The notes under the pieces: model-generated
What the model was told of the DNA's origin: nothing
The model's input: the letters and a program-made list of their open reading frames with translations, nothing else
Databases searched by the model: none
Source: an uncultured Bacteroides sp.
GTDB taxonomy: Bacteria > Bacteroidota > Bacteroidia > Bacteroidales > Bacteroidaceae
NCBI RefSeq assembly: GCF_963678425.1
Contig: NZ_OY782855.1
Span: 1,922,001 to 1,986,000 of the forward strand
DNA: 64,000 nt
Direction of reading: 5' to 3'
Made by a program: the position numbers and the translations under genes
Shown: positions 49,601 through 58,261 of the stretch, one piece after another
How the letters are laid out: every line of letters begins with the position of its first letter
How positions within the stretch are numbered: the first letter of the stretch is position 1

Positions 49601-51291
49601 ATCACAATTACAACTAATGCAATACCTATTATCGGCTCATGTATTCTTATAAAAAAGAATAATATGGTACCAAATAAAACTAATGCTATAGAGATTGCCA
49701 TTTTAGGATTCTGAGCACCTTTTTGGATCAACGTTTCAAACCATTCTTTTAGCGTATTATACAGAGAGTTTTCTTTATTTGTCTTTGCTTTTAGTCCTTT
49801 TTTTATAAAAACAAAATTAAGATAAGGCACCAATAGCATTGCCACAAGTACTGATACCACTAACGAAACACTAACCACAATAGGGATAGACTGCATAAAT
49901 TCGCCAGAAGTGCCTGGTATCATAAAACCTAAAGGAATATATGCTGCCATAATAGCTAATGTGGCAAACAAAATAGGTAAGAAAAGTTCTTTTGCACTTT
50001 TTATGGCAGAATACCACGGCGAATAACCATGATCTATATTTTCAACATGATTATCGATAATCACAATAGAGTTATCAACAATCATCCCCAATACCAGAAT
50101 AAGTGAAGCCAACGAAACAGTGTGGAGCTCCAGACCAAGCATATAAAGAATACAAAGCGTTATTAAAATAGAAATAGGCACGGTTATTCCTGCCACCGAA
50201 GCAACTCTTAGCGGAAGCAATAACATGGTAACTAGAATAACAGCGACAATAGCAATAAGAAATTCCTTCATAAAGTTCTTGACGGAATCATTGACATATT
50301 TGGGCAACTCCGATATTTTAGCAACTTTAATATCTTTAGGGCAACTTTGTTGAAAAGAAGCCAGTGCTTTATCCACATCCTTTCCAAATTCTACTATGTT
50401 ATTGCCCGGTTGCATTTCAAGCGAAAGAAGAATAGTCTTTTTCCCATTTTGCTTTATATAGCTATCCGGATCTTCATAGCGTCGCTCAATTGTTGCGATA
50501 TCTTTCAGCCTGACAACATTTCCCTTAAGATCAGAATAGACTATCTGATTTGCCAAATCCTTTTCAGACTTGAAATTAGTAGGTAAATGAACATAGAGAT
50601 CATTATCACCATCCTTTAAAACGCCAGCATAATTTATAGTCCCATTCGACTGATAGGAACCAAGCAATGTAAGTGATTTTATATTATATTCATTAAGCAA
50701 TTCCGGCTTTATCTTCACAAAGAGCTTTTCCTTTTGCAGCCCATAATGCTTTATTTTCGAAGCAGAAGGAATTTTCCGGCACTCACTTTCAAGTTTTTTG
50801 AGTTCTGTTTCAAGTTCCTTATAACTTTTAGTATTAGAAGAAAGCGTAATGAGTAGTGCAGACGTATCGCCAAAATCGGAATCGGCAACCAAGGCCATAA
50901 CGCCAGATGGAAGAGACATTTTCAGATCAGCTAACCCATGTTTCAGTTTCGACCAGAACTGATCGGCATTTGTAACATTATCATTTAATTCAACGAAAAT
51001 ATACATCATTCCCTCTTTGGATAAAGAATATGTTTTTGCTTTCTTAACCTCTTCATATCCAAAAATATAATTTTCTACAGTACGTGTGAGTTGTGCCTCT
51101 ACTTCAGCCGAAGTAGCTCCCGGATATACTCCAACGATAACCCCTTGTCGTATAGTAAATTTCGGAAATTCATTGCGGGGCATCTTTATCAGTGCTACCA
51201 CTCCTATCAACATTAATGCCACAGCAAAAATAAGAACTACATTATGGTGTCGCATAACGGATTCTATAAATCCGGACTTTCTATTGTTCAT
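46624..51291 (-). CDS. RND efflux permease fused to a TolC-like outer-membrane factor
   Basis: 1555-residue fusion. Residues 1 to about 1100 are a full RND permease: RHHNVVLIFAVALMLIG as first helix, periplasmic porter loops (PGATSAEVEAQLTRTVENYI), TM4 GMIVDNSIVIIDN (one proton-relay Asp, the second position Asn), and the final helices ending VLPVLFTLVYKAKKK. After a short basic linker comes a signal-peptide-like stretch (AMIAFVTCSFSVPAMAQ, cleavage about residue 1127). A complete outer-membrane factor of about 430 residues follows (SLDSCKQLALINNRKIKG to ARYLQALGVYK). It begins 4 bases after the adaptor gene. The internal signal suggests cleavage into pump and channel. Confidence 0.93.
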   Translation of the reverse strand: MNNRKSGFIESVMRHHNVVLIFAVALMLIGVVALIKMPRNEFPKFTIRQGVIVGVYPGATSAEVEAQLTRTVENYIFGYEEVKKAKTYSLSKEGMMYIFVELNDNVTNADQFWSKLKHGLADLKMSLPSGVMALVADSDFGDTSALLITLSSNTKSYKELETELKKLESECRKIPSASKIKHYGLQKEKLFVKIKPELLNEYNIKSLTLLGSYQSNGTINYAGVLKDGDNDLYVHLPTNFKSEKDLANQIVYSDLKGNVVRLKDIATIERRYEDPDSYIKQNGKKTILLSLEMQPGNNIVEFGKDVDKALASFQQSCPKDIKVAKISELPKYVNDSVKNFMKEFLIAIVAVILVTMLLLPLRVASVAGITVPISILITLCILYMLGLELHTVSLASLILVLGMIVDNSIVIIDNHVENIDHGYSPWYSAIKSAKELFLPILFATLAIMAAYIPLGFMIPGTSGEFMQSIPIVVSVSLVVSVLVAMLLVPYLNFVFIKKGLKAKTNKENSLYNTLKEWFETLIQKGAQNPKMAISIALVLFGTILFFFIRIHEPIIGIALVVIVIVVLFLLPYIYFVLFANGSGRFKLNINILERLQTWFDKRLELAFRFPKIVIASTLAILALSFVLFQNTDQQLFPEMERNQFAVEVYLPVGVSLEKTADVIDSLEAVLLKDKRVTNVTSFIGTSSPRFHTAYAPNMPSPNYGQLLVNTVSNEATREVVEENNQKYTEHFANAHVRYKILSLQDYKAPIEIRISSDSVKDIHAVEAKVNGILRKTPGISWRRTDWDQMQQYIKVNIDQDKADRLGYSKDLLSLSLMIGLDGLPLTTIWEKDYPVEVRLSKEDKSGKKSIKKIEDLYATSLPTFSSVPLRSFASFTPDWSEGTIVHRNGIPTLTIQVDNESNVIASDLFNKIKPQVDKLALPKEVSINYGGESEGQEETFTPMALALILSILVIFFILLLQFKKAKLALLILSTMLLALPGAAIGLKLMNYPFSVTAFIGITSLCGIVVRNGIILIDYARELIDVEHMSVYEAALASGKRRMRPIFLTSAAAAVGVIPMVLSRSTLWGPLGTVICFGLIIAMILTLFVLPVLFTLVYKAKKKNNKVSSVAKITAMIAFVTCSFSVPAMAQSLSLDSCKQLALINNRKIKGSVFDVKAAEEQRKNAYTNYFPQVSATGLAMQSSDYLIKGKTSEMNLPVYDGNSANISGATQYAYVPSIPIKALGYLNTAGISVTMPLYAGGRISNGYKLATLGEEISRSQNALTTIEVLARTEELYWSLVSLREKEKTLDLYKTMLDTLYRDVNSYCKAGIVQRNDLLKVQLRHDELQTNMLKLKNGISLTEKALCQHIGINLCLGLIPVTTPSVPKELPLNQASQNMVTNRIEYSLLKKNVEAENLQQKIAVGECLPQLALSASGSVTDMMGKTTPNAMAYLTLSIPISNWWGGSHKIKQQRMKVEKARVDFEDNTELLRLQITQAENELKETFFQIKVAGRSVDEACENLKMTKDNYHARTISISDLLEAQTMYHNTNDNLTDAKCNYQIKMARYLQALGVYK

Positions 51292-51294
51292 ATA

Positions 51295-52332
51295 CTATAA
51301 AGATATTAAACTGTTATTCGATAGTTTTTCCTTCCCTTTCGTCACTACAAGCTGATCAGATTTCAATCCGCTGATTACTTCAATCCCAGCATTCCGGTAA
51401 TTACCTAGTATTACCTCTTGTTTTATTGCCCTCTTCTTATCTGATGAAATCACATAAACATAAGCCTTACCGTCACTGTCTTTGCTTACGGCATCTTTAG
51501 ATATTGTAAAGTAATTCTGCTCCATTCCTGTATTTAGATATACATCACATACCATACCCGGTTTGATTTCAAGATCATTATTGGAAACCATTATTTTTAC
51601 ATCATAAGTAAGTGATAACGGATCGGCAACGACTCCCACATTTGAAACTACCCCACCAAAAGTTTTTCCATTCAGTGCGGCTATAGAGAATGTAGCTTTT
51701 TGGCCTTTCCTTATTTTGCTAATCTCATTTTCGGCAACAGATATTTTCACCAAAACAGTTTTGATGATCACAATTTCTATAGGAGATTTTAGGGAGAGAG
51801 AGTATTGACCGGATTCAATATCACGTTTACCAACAATACCATTGACAGGTGCACGCATACTACATTTTTCCACGCTCGACCGGGCCAATTGCATTTGTGA
51901 TTCAGCTTCTTTGAGCGTAGTTTCTATTTCAACCCATTTTATTTCAGCCAGACTACCTGACTTATAGACACTCTTAAATCTATTATAAGCATCTTTGGCT
52001 TGTTTATATTTCGCCTGAGTTACATTCTGTAAATGCTCATCGTCAGATTTGTTTAGGCTAGCCAGCAATTGTCCTTTTTTCACAACATCACCTTCCTGAA
52101 CAAAGACTTTTTCTACTGTTCCTACATTCTCAAACGAAAGAGAAATGGTTTGCAAAGGTTCTGTAGTTCCACTGTAATGCAAACTCGAAACACCTATAGC
52201 TGTAGCTACAGGTTGCACCTCAATCTTCACAACCCTATCAGCCTCACTTACTGTGGGTGTTTGTTGCTGGCCACTACAGCCAGAAAGCACAATTAGTGTG
52301 CAAATCAAATAACCTAAATAATAATATTTCAT
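51295..52332 (-). CDS. RND efflux periplasmic adaptor lipoprotein (membrane fusion protein)
   Basis: Adaptor bridging the pump and outer-membrane channel. Lipobox in LIVLSGCSGQQ (about residue 19), then the biotinyl-lipoyl-like halves (VEKVFVQEGDVVKKGQLLASL and MRAPVNGIVGKRDIESGQY), a short alpha-hairpin (about 100-150), and a beta-barrel and membrane-proximal domain. 345 residues. It is transcribed just before the RND-TolC fusion gene. Cargo unknown. Confidence 0.93.
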   Translation of the reverse strand: MKYYYLGYLICTLIVLSGCSGQQQTPTVSEADRVVKIEVQPVATAIGVSSLHYSGTTEPLQTISLSFENVGTVEKVFVQEGDVVKKGQLLASLNKSDDEHLQNVTQAKYKQAKDAYNRFKSVYKSGSLAEIKWVEIETTLKEAESQMQLARSSVEKCSMRAPVNGIVGKRDIESGQYSLSLKSPIEIVIIKTVLVKISVAENEISKIRKGQKATFSIAALNGKTFGGVVSNVGVVADPLSLTYDVKIMVSNNDLEIKPGMVCDVYLNTGMEQNYFTISKDAVSKDSDGKAYVYVISSDKKRAIKQEVILGNYRNAGIEVISGLKSDQLVVTKGKEKLSNNSLISL

Positions 52333-52441
52333 TCCTTTACATTTTTAAATTCAATGCAAAGGTTGTCCTTATTATTACATAAGAAAATCTTAAAATAGGC
52401 GAAGCGGACAAAAAAGGGGGGTGAAATGTATACTTATTACT

Positions 52442-53206
52442 CTACGAGTTCATTTCAAGCCAGTTCAGAAATAGAGGGGTTTTTTCCTTACTAACCAGGA
52501 TCTTTTCTTTGTAAGGAATAGAAAGATTTACAGATAACTTTCTTAAAAAATAGCGGGAGGCATCAATAACAGCTTTTCTATTAACAAGATATTGCCTGTT
52601 TATCCGAAAGAAGTTGCTTCCCGATAATTGTTCCAGTTCTTCAAGAGTTTTACCTGCCACGTATTTCTGAGAAGCAAAAGTGAGCAAGTAAGTAACCTCG
52701 TTATCAATATAGAACAGAGCTATTTCGTCCATTTTAACAGGCAATATTTTCTCTTTATGATATACCAGGATAGAAGCGTACTTGGAAGATTCCCTCTTTA
52801 TTAATGCATCAAGAATAGAATCATAGCGTTGTATTTTACCACCAAAAGTCTCACGTAAACTACGATATTTAGCCAAAGCATCAGCAATAGTCTGCGATGT
52901 AGATGGTTTCAGAATATAATCAATGCCATTTGTTTTAAATGCATTCAGAGCATATTCATCATAAGCAGTACAAAAAATAACCGGTGCTGATATTTTCACA
53001 GCTTTAAATATCTCAAAGCTCAGACCATCTCCAAGTTGAACATCACTGAAAATGAGATCAGGAGATTCATTCTTCTGAAAATAAGCTACAGCAGTTTTCA
53101 CAGAGCCCAGAATAGCCACAATCTTAGCTTCCGGTTCCAGATTATTAATGGTTCCGGCCAACTCATCTGCCGTAATTCTTTCATCTTCTATAATTACAAT
53201 GTTCAT
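52442..53206 (-). CDS. LytTR family response regulator
   Basis: 254 residues: an N-terminal receiver with acidic pocket IEDER and phospho-acceptor Asp 55 (LIFSDVQLGDG), and a C-terminal LytTR DNA-binding domain (about 145-250; SGSNFFRINRQYLVNRKAV). It lies between its partner kinase and the adaptor gene, so it very likely controls the efflux operon. Confidence 0.93.
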   Translation of the reverse strand: MNIVIIEDERITADELAGTINNLEPEAKIVAILGSVKTAVAYFQKNESPDLIFSDVQLGDGLSFEIFKAVKISAPVIFCTAYDEYALNAFKTNGIDYILKPSTSQTIADALAKYRSLRETFGGKIQRYDSILDALIKRESSKYASILVYHKEKILPVKMDEIALFYIDNEVTYLLTFASQKYVAGKTLEELEQLSGSNFFRINRQYLVNRKAVIDASRYFLRKLSVNLSIPYKEKILVSKEKTPLFLNWLEMNS

Positions 53207-53247
53207 ATTCTGTCTCTTGAAACGATTAATTAAAATATCTGTTAATA

Positions 53248-54309
53248 CTAAAAGTTATTGTGTGAAGGATGCATGGATATCTGATGATCAAACAATTTGA
53301 TACTAACAGAAAAAGTTGCGTCATCCGTTTCTATCAGCAGCTCGTCATTCGATAGAATTCTATATCGCTCAGACAGATTGTTCAATCCGCTGCCCGAAGA
53401 CGCTTCTGAAATCATTTTTGGTTTGAGGGTGTTAGACACTTTTATTCTGTCATCAATCTGTGCTATAGTAATACGAAGAGGCTGTTCTTCTGTTAGTTCA
53501 TTATGCTTGATAGCATTCTCTAGCAACGGTTGAATCGAGAAAGAGGGAACAAAACGACTTTCAATAATTTCTTCCGAAACAGACACGCTGCATACCAAAG
53601 CATCACCAAAACGTATTTTCTGCATCCTTAAATAGTCCTGACATAATTTCAATTCATCTTTCAACCTTACTACTTTAGTGTTATTGTTTGATACAGATGC
53701 TCTGAGAAAATCAGAAAGGCACACTAAATATTCTTCCGCAGCAACAGAGTCTACTTTGTATAACGATTTAAGTATATTAAGGGCGTTGAATAAAAAGTGA
53801 GGGTGGATCTGCTGCCTGAGCAACTGATTAGCAGCCTCAGCATTAGCAGCTTTGAGCAACGAATTCTCCATATCAGATGTTACCTTGATATCCTGTAGAA
53901 TAATATAATTATGGAGCATAATTATCAGAGTATTCACAAACACGCTGATTATTATAAGAGTGATTATATCAATCAGATTAATTTGTTGATGATGCAAATA
54001 ATTATAACACCACACAACGGATAGAAAAAGCCCGGAACTAAAAACATAACTGACTAAATAATACTTCTTTTTTGAGTGCAAAGAGCGAGAAAAAGATTGT
54101 TTCCTGAAAAGCAACAGCCATAAAATATCAGCAAACGCAATTGGTATTAAAATAACAAGAGCCAAAGAAGAACCTAATATGGCATCTTTCAATCCTCTTA
54201 CTCCCCAAAAAACTATTATAAAAGCAGATACAAACAATACGCAAATCGCGATAAACCAAAAATTCAGGATGCACAATCTCCTAACAGGATATACTGGCTT
54301 TGTTTGCAT
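53248..54309 (-). CDS. LytS-type sensor histidine kinase
   Basis: Inner-membrane sensor kinase of the His_kinase (PF06580) class, 353 residues. Four transmembrane helices (about 13-36, 44-68, 82-105, 112-138) leave almost no periplasmic domain, so the signal may be sensed in the membrane. The phospho-acceptor region is QQIHPHFLFNALN (His 171) and the ATPase has LLENAIKHNE and GSGLNNLSERY. Partner of the LytTR regulator encoded 42 bases downstream. Confidence 0.93.
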   Translation of the reverse strand: MQTKPVYPVRRLCILNFWFIAICVLFVSAFIIVFWGVRGLKDAILGSSLALVILIPIAFADILWLLLFRKQSFSRSLHSKKKYYLVSYVFSSGLFLSVVWCYNYLHHQQINLIDIITLIIISVFVNTLIIMLHNYIILQDIKVTSDMENSLLKAANAEAANQLLRQQIHPHFLFNALNILKSLYKVDSVAAEEYLVCLSDFLRASVSNNNTKVVRLKDELKLCQDYLRMQKIRFGDALVCSVSVSEEIIESRFVPSFSIQPLLENAIKHNELTEEQPLRITIAQIDDRIKVSNTLKPKMISEASSGSGLNNLSERYRILSNDELLIETDDATFSVSIKLFDHQISMHPSHNNF

Positions 54310-54354
54310 AATCTTTAAATTAACTTCTGTTCCATTAAGAAATAGTAGAATTCA

Positions 54355-54362
54355 AAGTTAAA
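54355..54362 (-). promoter_or_regulatory. Possible -7 box of the kinase-regulator-efflux operon
   Basis: TAACTTTG on the minus strand, an exact consensus match about 46 nt before the kinase start. No -33 element seen. Confidence 0.4.
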
Positions 54363-54487
54363 GAAATATTTTATATGCTAGTGAGTTTACTTTAAAATTC
54401 TGCAAAACCATTATAAGAAACCTAATTGGGATACTCTTTGAACAAATGCTCTTTTATATAAAACTGGCGGTAATGCTTGAAATTACG

Positions 54488-54676
54488 GAATGCACCAAAG
54501 TGGAAGCCAACCAATTATATACATTATCTGAACATTGCGGATATGATCTGAAACAGCATCACCACGCATTAGCCGATGCAGAAGCTTGCGTGGCAATAGC
54601 TCTAAACATGCTCCGGAAAACACAAGCTGAAAGTTTTGAAGAGCTTTACAACTTTGTGAAGCTGAACTATTGGTAA
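54488..54676 (+). pseudogene. 5'-truncated copy of the DEDDh exonuclease gene
   Basis: Encodes the last third of the exonuclease at 45963-46511. EHCGYDLKQHHHALADAEAC is identical, and similarity continues to the stop (SFEELYNFVKLNYW against SFEELSAFVKQNF). Nucleotide similarity can be followed upstream to about 54488 with a small frame slip and then ends; the upstream ATG at 54446 opens unrelated sequence. The Exo I and Exo II regions are missing, so it cannot be active. It lies just outside the efflux operon. Confidence 0.85.
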
Positions 54677-54715
54677 GCCATTTCAATCAATAATAGTAAA
54701 TAAAAAGGAAAAACA

Positions 54716-54747
54716 CTTGTTTGTATTAGATTATATCCATATTTTTG
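54716..54747 (+). promoter_or_regulatory. Promoter of the 188-residue secreted protein gene
   Basis: TATTTTTG (54740-54747) matches TAnnTTTG exactly. TTG at 54717-54719 is 20 nt upstream. About 22 nt before the ATG at 54770. Confidence 0.55.
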
Positions 54748-54769
54748 GAAGTAACTAAATAATAACAAA

Positions 54770-55336
54770 ATGGAGAAAATACTTTTAATCCTCTTTTTTA
54801 TTATTCTATCAAATGATTTTTTATTTGGGCAGGATCAAAAATACAAAGCTATCAGTGATTCTGAATTAAAATTATACAGAGATCTTATTTCTACTCTGAA
54901 AGATACATCTTTTATAGTTTATCCTCTGATCGAAAATCCTATTAGATCATCAATGCTTGATATTCCTAAATTAGTTCGAAAATACGGCTTCAACAGAAAT
55001 CAATTCAGAAAATCAGCTATTGATGATGTCTTTATAATTAAAAACAATAGCAGTTTCAAAGTTATTAATCCCGACTCAATAGATAGTTATCAAAATTATA
55101 AAGAGGCGAATGGTGCATTAATTATTGAGCCTTTTCTTTACGCAATAAAAAGACACTACCACAAAAATGCAATTTGCTATTTTAAAAAGCTTCTGTTATC
55201 AAAAAATAAAAGATTTGCGATAGCAGATTATTTTATTTCTTGCGGAAGTTTATGCGGAAATGGATCAACAGTTTTAATGAAGAAGAAAAAAGATAAATGG
55301 ATAATAATCAAATACCTAACATACAATATAAGTTAA
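54770..55336 (+). CDS. Secreted protein of unknown function
   Basis: 188 residues with a signal peptide (MEKILLILFFIILSNDFLFGQ). I do not recognise a family. The mature part is Lys/Ile-rich, with a region VLMKKKKDKWIIIKYLTYNIS at the C-terminus and a Cys pair in SCGSLCGNG. It has its own consensus promoter. It is AT-richer than the core genes, as is the whole accessory stretch from 54.4 to 62 kb. Confidence 0.7.
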   Translation: MEKILLILFFIILSNDFLFGQDQKYKAISDSELKLYRDLISTLKDTSFIVYPLIENPIRSSMLDIPKLVRKYGFNRNQFRKSAIDDVFIIKNNSSFKVINPDSIDSYQNYKEANGALIIEPFLYAIKRHYHKNAICYFKKLLLSKNKRFAIADYFISCGSLCGNGSTVLMKKKKDKWIIIKYLTYNIS

Positions 55337-55417
55337 TCAATCAGCTTTAATACAAAAAATGCGGTTTATTAAATTAAACACCGAAAAAGATATTGATAAT
55401 TAATCTCAAAACATAAA

Positions 55418-56067
55418 ATGATATTAATCGGGATATTTGTATTAATAGCGCTTCTGATTTTCTTAGGAAATAAAGCACAGAAAAAATACTTTTATAACAC
55501 TCTAACATTAATGATATTAATAATGGCAATTATTCAGGCGCCATTATTTTATTACTACACATCAGGAATGTTAGCCTTTTTTATATTGATTCCATATTTA
55601 GCAATAGGAGTTGGACTATCAATATACTTGTTAGTGCCTTTTGCAAAAAGAATGATTTAGTAAAAACTAAATTCCATCAGTTTGGACTTATTATCGCCAT
55701 TACTTTAGGTCTTATTTCCTTATTCTTTGGTCCTACAATAGTAGAAAAACTAGATTGGGAAATGAGACGTAAAACCAGAGAAACAATTATTACAAGCATC
55801 AGAAATGAAATACAAAATCGAAGAACTTTTAATTCCTATAATGTAGAGAAATGGAATTTCCCACCTATCTCCAATGGAAGTAAAGAAATCGATATTTCAA
55901 AAGGAGAAAAAGGAGAACTAACAATTCGTTTTTATATTGATCGAGGTTTTATTGATCATTTCTCTGCATTTGTTTACACTAATGATCCAAATGAACTAAA
56001 AAGATTTTATTCATCTGGTACTAGTGTTAAACAACTGGATTATAACTGGTATAGAGTATCTCAATAG
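55418..56067 (+). pseudogene. Small membrane protein gene, frameshifted in an A-tract
   Basis: Two adjacent frames read as one protein. The first (55418-55660) gives an 80-residue membrane protein with helices at about 1-17, 28-50 and 52-72, ending VPFAKRMI. Adding one A to the A5 run at 55645-55649 turns the end into VPFAKKNDLVKTKFHQF and runs without a break through another helix (LIIAITLGLISLFFGP) into the 101-residue frame with ATG 55762 and stop 56067. The fused product would have about 216 residues, with four helices and a soluble C-terminal part. Cause: real mutation, slippage, or a base-calling error. Family unknown. Confidence 0.65.
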
Positions 56068-56561
56068 AAATTTATAATAAAACAATAGCGTTGACCTTTA
56101 CTGGAATGGGTTACAGTTTTTGGGGTTATTACCAGAATTAGAAATTATACATAAAAAATGAGAAGCTACCATCACGGAGTAAAATTAATTCTTACAATTT
56201 GACCAATTCCTCGCTAAAAAAATAAAAGCTCTATATGCTACTCAAGCAAAATTTTCACATTAAAAATCTGTTAAGAAGTGTAGTAACCGTGATGGTAGAG
56301 GCTTTTTAGTGAGGATTCCGTTAGGAATCAAATTTATCAACAACAACCTATTCACCTGTATTACAACAAATTAATATAAACCATGATGGCGTGATGGTAG
56401 AATTTAAAAAAGTTTGTATGAATTAAAAAGAGACTTCTAATTCTCCAAGAAACAAACAACAAAAGAAATTGTTATTTCTAAAGAAGCGTACTCTAAGAGG
56501 ATTATTCTAAATAATGAATGGTGAAGGTTATTAAGAAACGTATCAAGAAAACTTCTGAAAT
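56068..56561. other. Non-coding stretch with CCGTGATGGTAG repeats
   Basis: About 490 bases without a believable gene. The motif CCGTGATGGTAG occurs inverted at 56166-56177, direct at 56287-56298, and one base shorter at 56390-56400. The first two form a 12-bp inverted repeat about 110 bp apart, like the ends of a small non-autonomous element. Confidence 0.5.
56166..56400. repeat. Three copies of CCGTGATGGTAG, one inverted
   Basis: Copies at 56166-56177 (as CTACCATCACGG), 56287-56298 and 56390-56400. The outer context differs, so only the 11-12-mer is conserved. A recognition site or the terminal repeats of a miniature element are both possible. Confidence 0.5.
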
Positions 56562-57119
56562 ATGAGAAAAATAGTTTTATTGTTACTTTCCATTTTCATA
56601 TTATCCTGCTCCCGAGATAATGATGATAATAAAAGGACATGCAGTTCAATATTACTTCTGCGAGTTGACTATATGACTTATAACTTTGAAGGAGGAAATG
56701 AACAATTTATAAATAGCAAAATTACAGATTCAGATACCATTCCAATTACTGTGAATTATAAGGCACCTGGCGATTTTGGAAACATAGCCTTGTACTATCA
56801 ACCTACAAACGATTTGTTATTCGACGGTTCTATAATTTGGATGGGAACTGGAACTATTAAATATCCAAAGACGTTTAAATCGGCCGGTAGTTATCCTCTT
56901 TTAGATAATCCTATTGATAAACCAGATGATTCAAGATTCAATAGTATTTTTGGCAAACCACCTAGTGATTATTCTTTAATCTGGAATTCGGTAGGTAAGC
57001 TTAAGATCGTTTCAGATTATTTAAAAAGCAATAAAAAGATAGGTTTATTTCTATATACTCCGAGTGTTGGAATAGGAAATCCATATGAATGGGATTGGTT
57101 TGTTTTTATGAATAAATAA
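56562..57119 (+). CDS. Small lipoprotein of unknown function, intact copy
   Basis: 185 residues. Lipobox in IFILSCSRDNDDNK, with acidic residues after Cys, suggesting surface export. The mature domain looks all-beta (GGNEQFINSKITDSDTIPIT, LLFDGSIIWMGTGTIKYPKTF) and ends in SVGIGNPYEWDWFVFMNK. No family recognised. A close 5'-truncated copy lies at 58262-58727 on the other side of the M48 peptidase. A terminator follows at 57123-57158. Confidence 0.8.
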   Translation: MRKIVLLLLSIFILSCSRDNDDNKRTCSSILLLRVDYMTYNFEGGNEQFINSKITDSDTIPITVNYKAPGDFGNIALYYQPTNDLLFDGSIIWMGTGTIKYPKTFKSAGSYPLLDNPIDKPDDSRFNSIFGKPPSDYSLIWNSVGKLKIVSDYLKSNKKIGLFLYTPSVGIGNPYEWDWFVFMNK

Positions 57120-57122
57120 AAC

Positions 57123-57158
57123 AATAGCCTACCGAGAAATCAACTCAGATAGGCTATT
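57123..57158. terminator. Bidirectional terminator between lipoprotein and M48 peptidase genes
   Basis: Arms AATAGCCTA (57123-57131) and TAGGCTATT (57150-57158) form a 9-bp stem between two convergent genes, with T or A runs outside the stem. Confidence 0.6.
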
Positions 57159-57210
57159 ATTCATCTTATAGGACAGTTACATTACTGTCTGTCTGCCTTT
57201 TCTTTCAATA

Positions 57211-58011
57211 TCATTTTTTCTTATAATATTTCAAAGCTTCAGGCATTAACTTCTTTATATTGGCAATACGAGTAGCATCGGAAGGGTGAGTACTAAAGAA
57301 TTCAGGAACGGATGCTCCACCTTGCGACATTCTTTGCCAGAATTCAATAGCTACCTGAGGATCATAACCTGCCATTGCAGCAAAAATTAGCCCCATTCTA
57401 TCAGCTTCACTTTCGTTACTTCGCGAATAAGGAAGCATTACACCATAATTTGCTCCCAAACCGTATACTTGTTGAGCAAGTGTTTGAGTAGATGCCGATT
57501 TTTTCTGTAACAAAGCACCTAATGCCTGCCCGCCATATTGAGCTATCATCTGCTGACTCATACGTTCTGCCGAATGCTTTGCTACAGCGTGAGCCACTTC
57601 ATGACCTACCACAATAGCAAGAGCTGTTTCGGTCTTTGTAATTGGCAAAATACCTTCGTTTACAACAATTTTACCACCAGGCATACAGAATGCATTTGCT
57701 GTAGTATCTTTTACCAAATGAAACTCCCATGCAAAATTCTTCACTTCAGCACCCAAGCCGTTAGCATTCAGGTAAGCCTCAACAGCTGCAGCTATCTTTT
57801 TACCCACACGTTCTACCATCGCTGTATTCGTTTTATTAGCAGAAGGTTTGGCCGTAGCCATATACTCCTTAAAACTTGTATTACTTAGACTTAGAACTTC
57901 TGAATCGGATACCAGAAGTAGTTGCTTACGGCCTGTTAAAGCCACCGTACTACAGGCACTTACCAATAATACAATAAGTAAAATACCTGGGAATGTTTTT
58001 AATTTTTTCAT
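57211..58011 (-). CDS. M48 family zinc metallopeptidase lipoprotein
   Basis: Periplasmic BepA/LoiP-like M48 peptidase, likely in outer-membrane protein quality control. I start it at 58011 (MKKLKTFPGILLIVLLVSACSTVALTG, lipobox at about 20); the frame is open to an ATG at 58083, but that extension is hydrophobic nonsense. Catalytic motif VVGHEVAHAVAKH, third ligand in SRSNESEADRMGL, and a C-terminal FFSTHPSDATRI signature. About 266 residues. Divergent or convergent to its neighbours and flanked by two copies of one lipoprotein gene. Confidence 0.93.
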   Translation of the reverse strand: MKKLKTFPGILLIVLLVSACSTVALTGRKQLLLVSDSEVLSLSNTSFKEYMATAKPSANKTNTAMVERVGKKIAAAVEAYLNANGLGAEVKNFAWEFHLVKDTTANAFCMPGGKIVVNEGILPITKTETALAIVVGHEVAHAVAKHSAERMSQQMIAQYGGQALGALLQKKSASTQTLAQQVYGLGANYGVMLPYSRSNESEADRMGLIFAAMAGYDPQVAIEFWQRMSQGGASVPEFFSTHPSDATRIANIKKLMPEALKYYKKK

Positions 58012-58220
58012 AATCATATAGTCTAACTTAATTTTGTCTAGTGTATTTAACAAACAAAAATAATAAAAAGATTCATTTTGCATTAATAATTAACTCTTTT
58101 AATTTTATCTATATTTATAATCCCCTACTTTTAGCCGGCAAGTTCTGATTATTAAAAGCGTTTGTTTCACATATTGCCATTGATTGTATTCCACAAGTCA
58201 TTCCCCATTAAATAAAAGCC

Positions 58221-58255
58221 ATTGGCGAATGGCTGAAAATTATTGGCGAATAGCT
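58221..58255. repeat. Short direct repeat before the truncated lipoprotein copy
   Basis: ATTGGCGAATGGCT (58221-58234) and ATTGGCGAATAGCT (58242-58255) differ at one base and have a 21-bp period. The first also forms a GCCATT/AATGGC hairpin with its flank. It lies at the breakpoint where similarity to the intact lipoprotein gene begins (about 58262). Confidence 0.5.
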
Positions 58256-58261
58256 ACTCAA

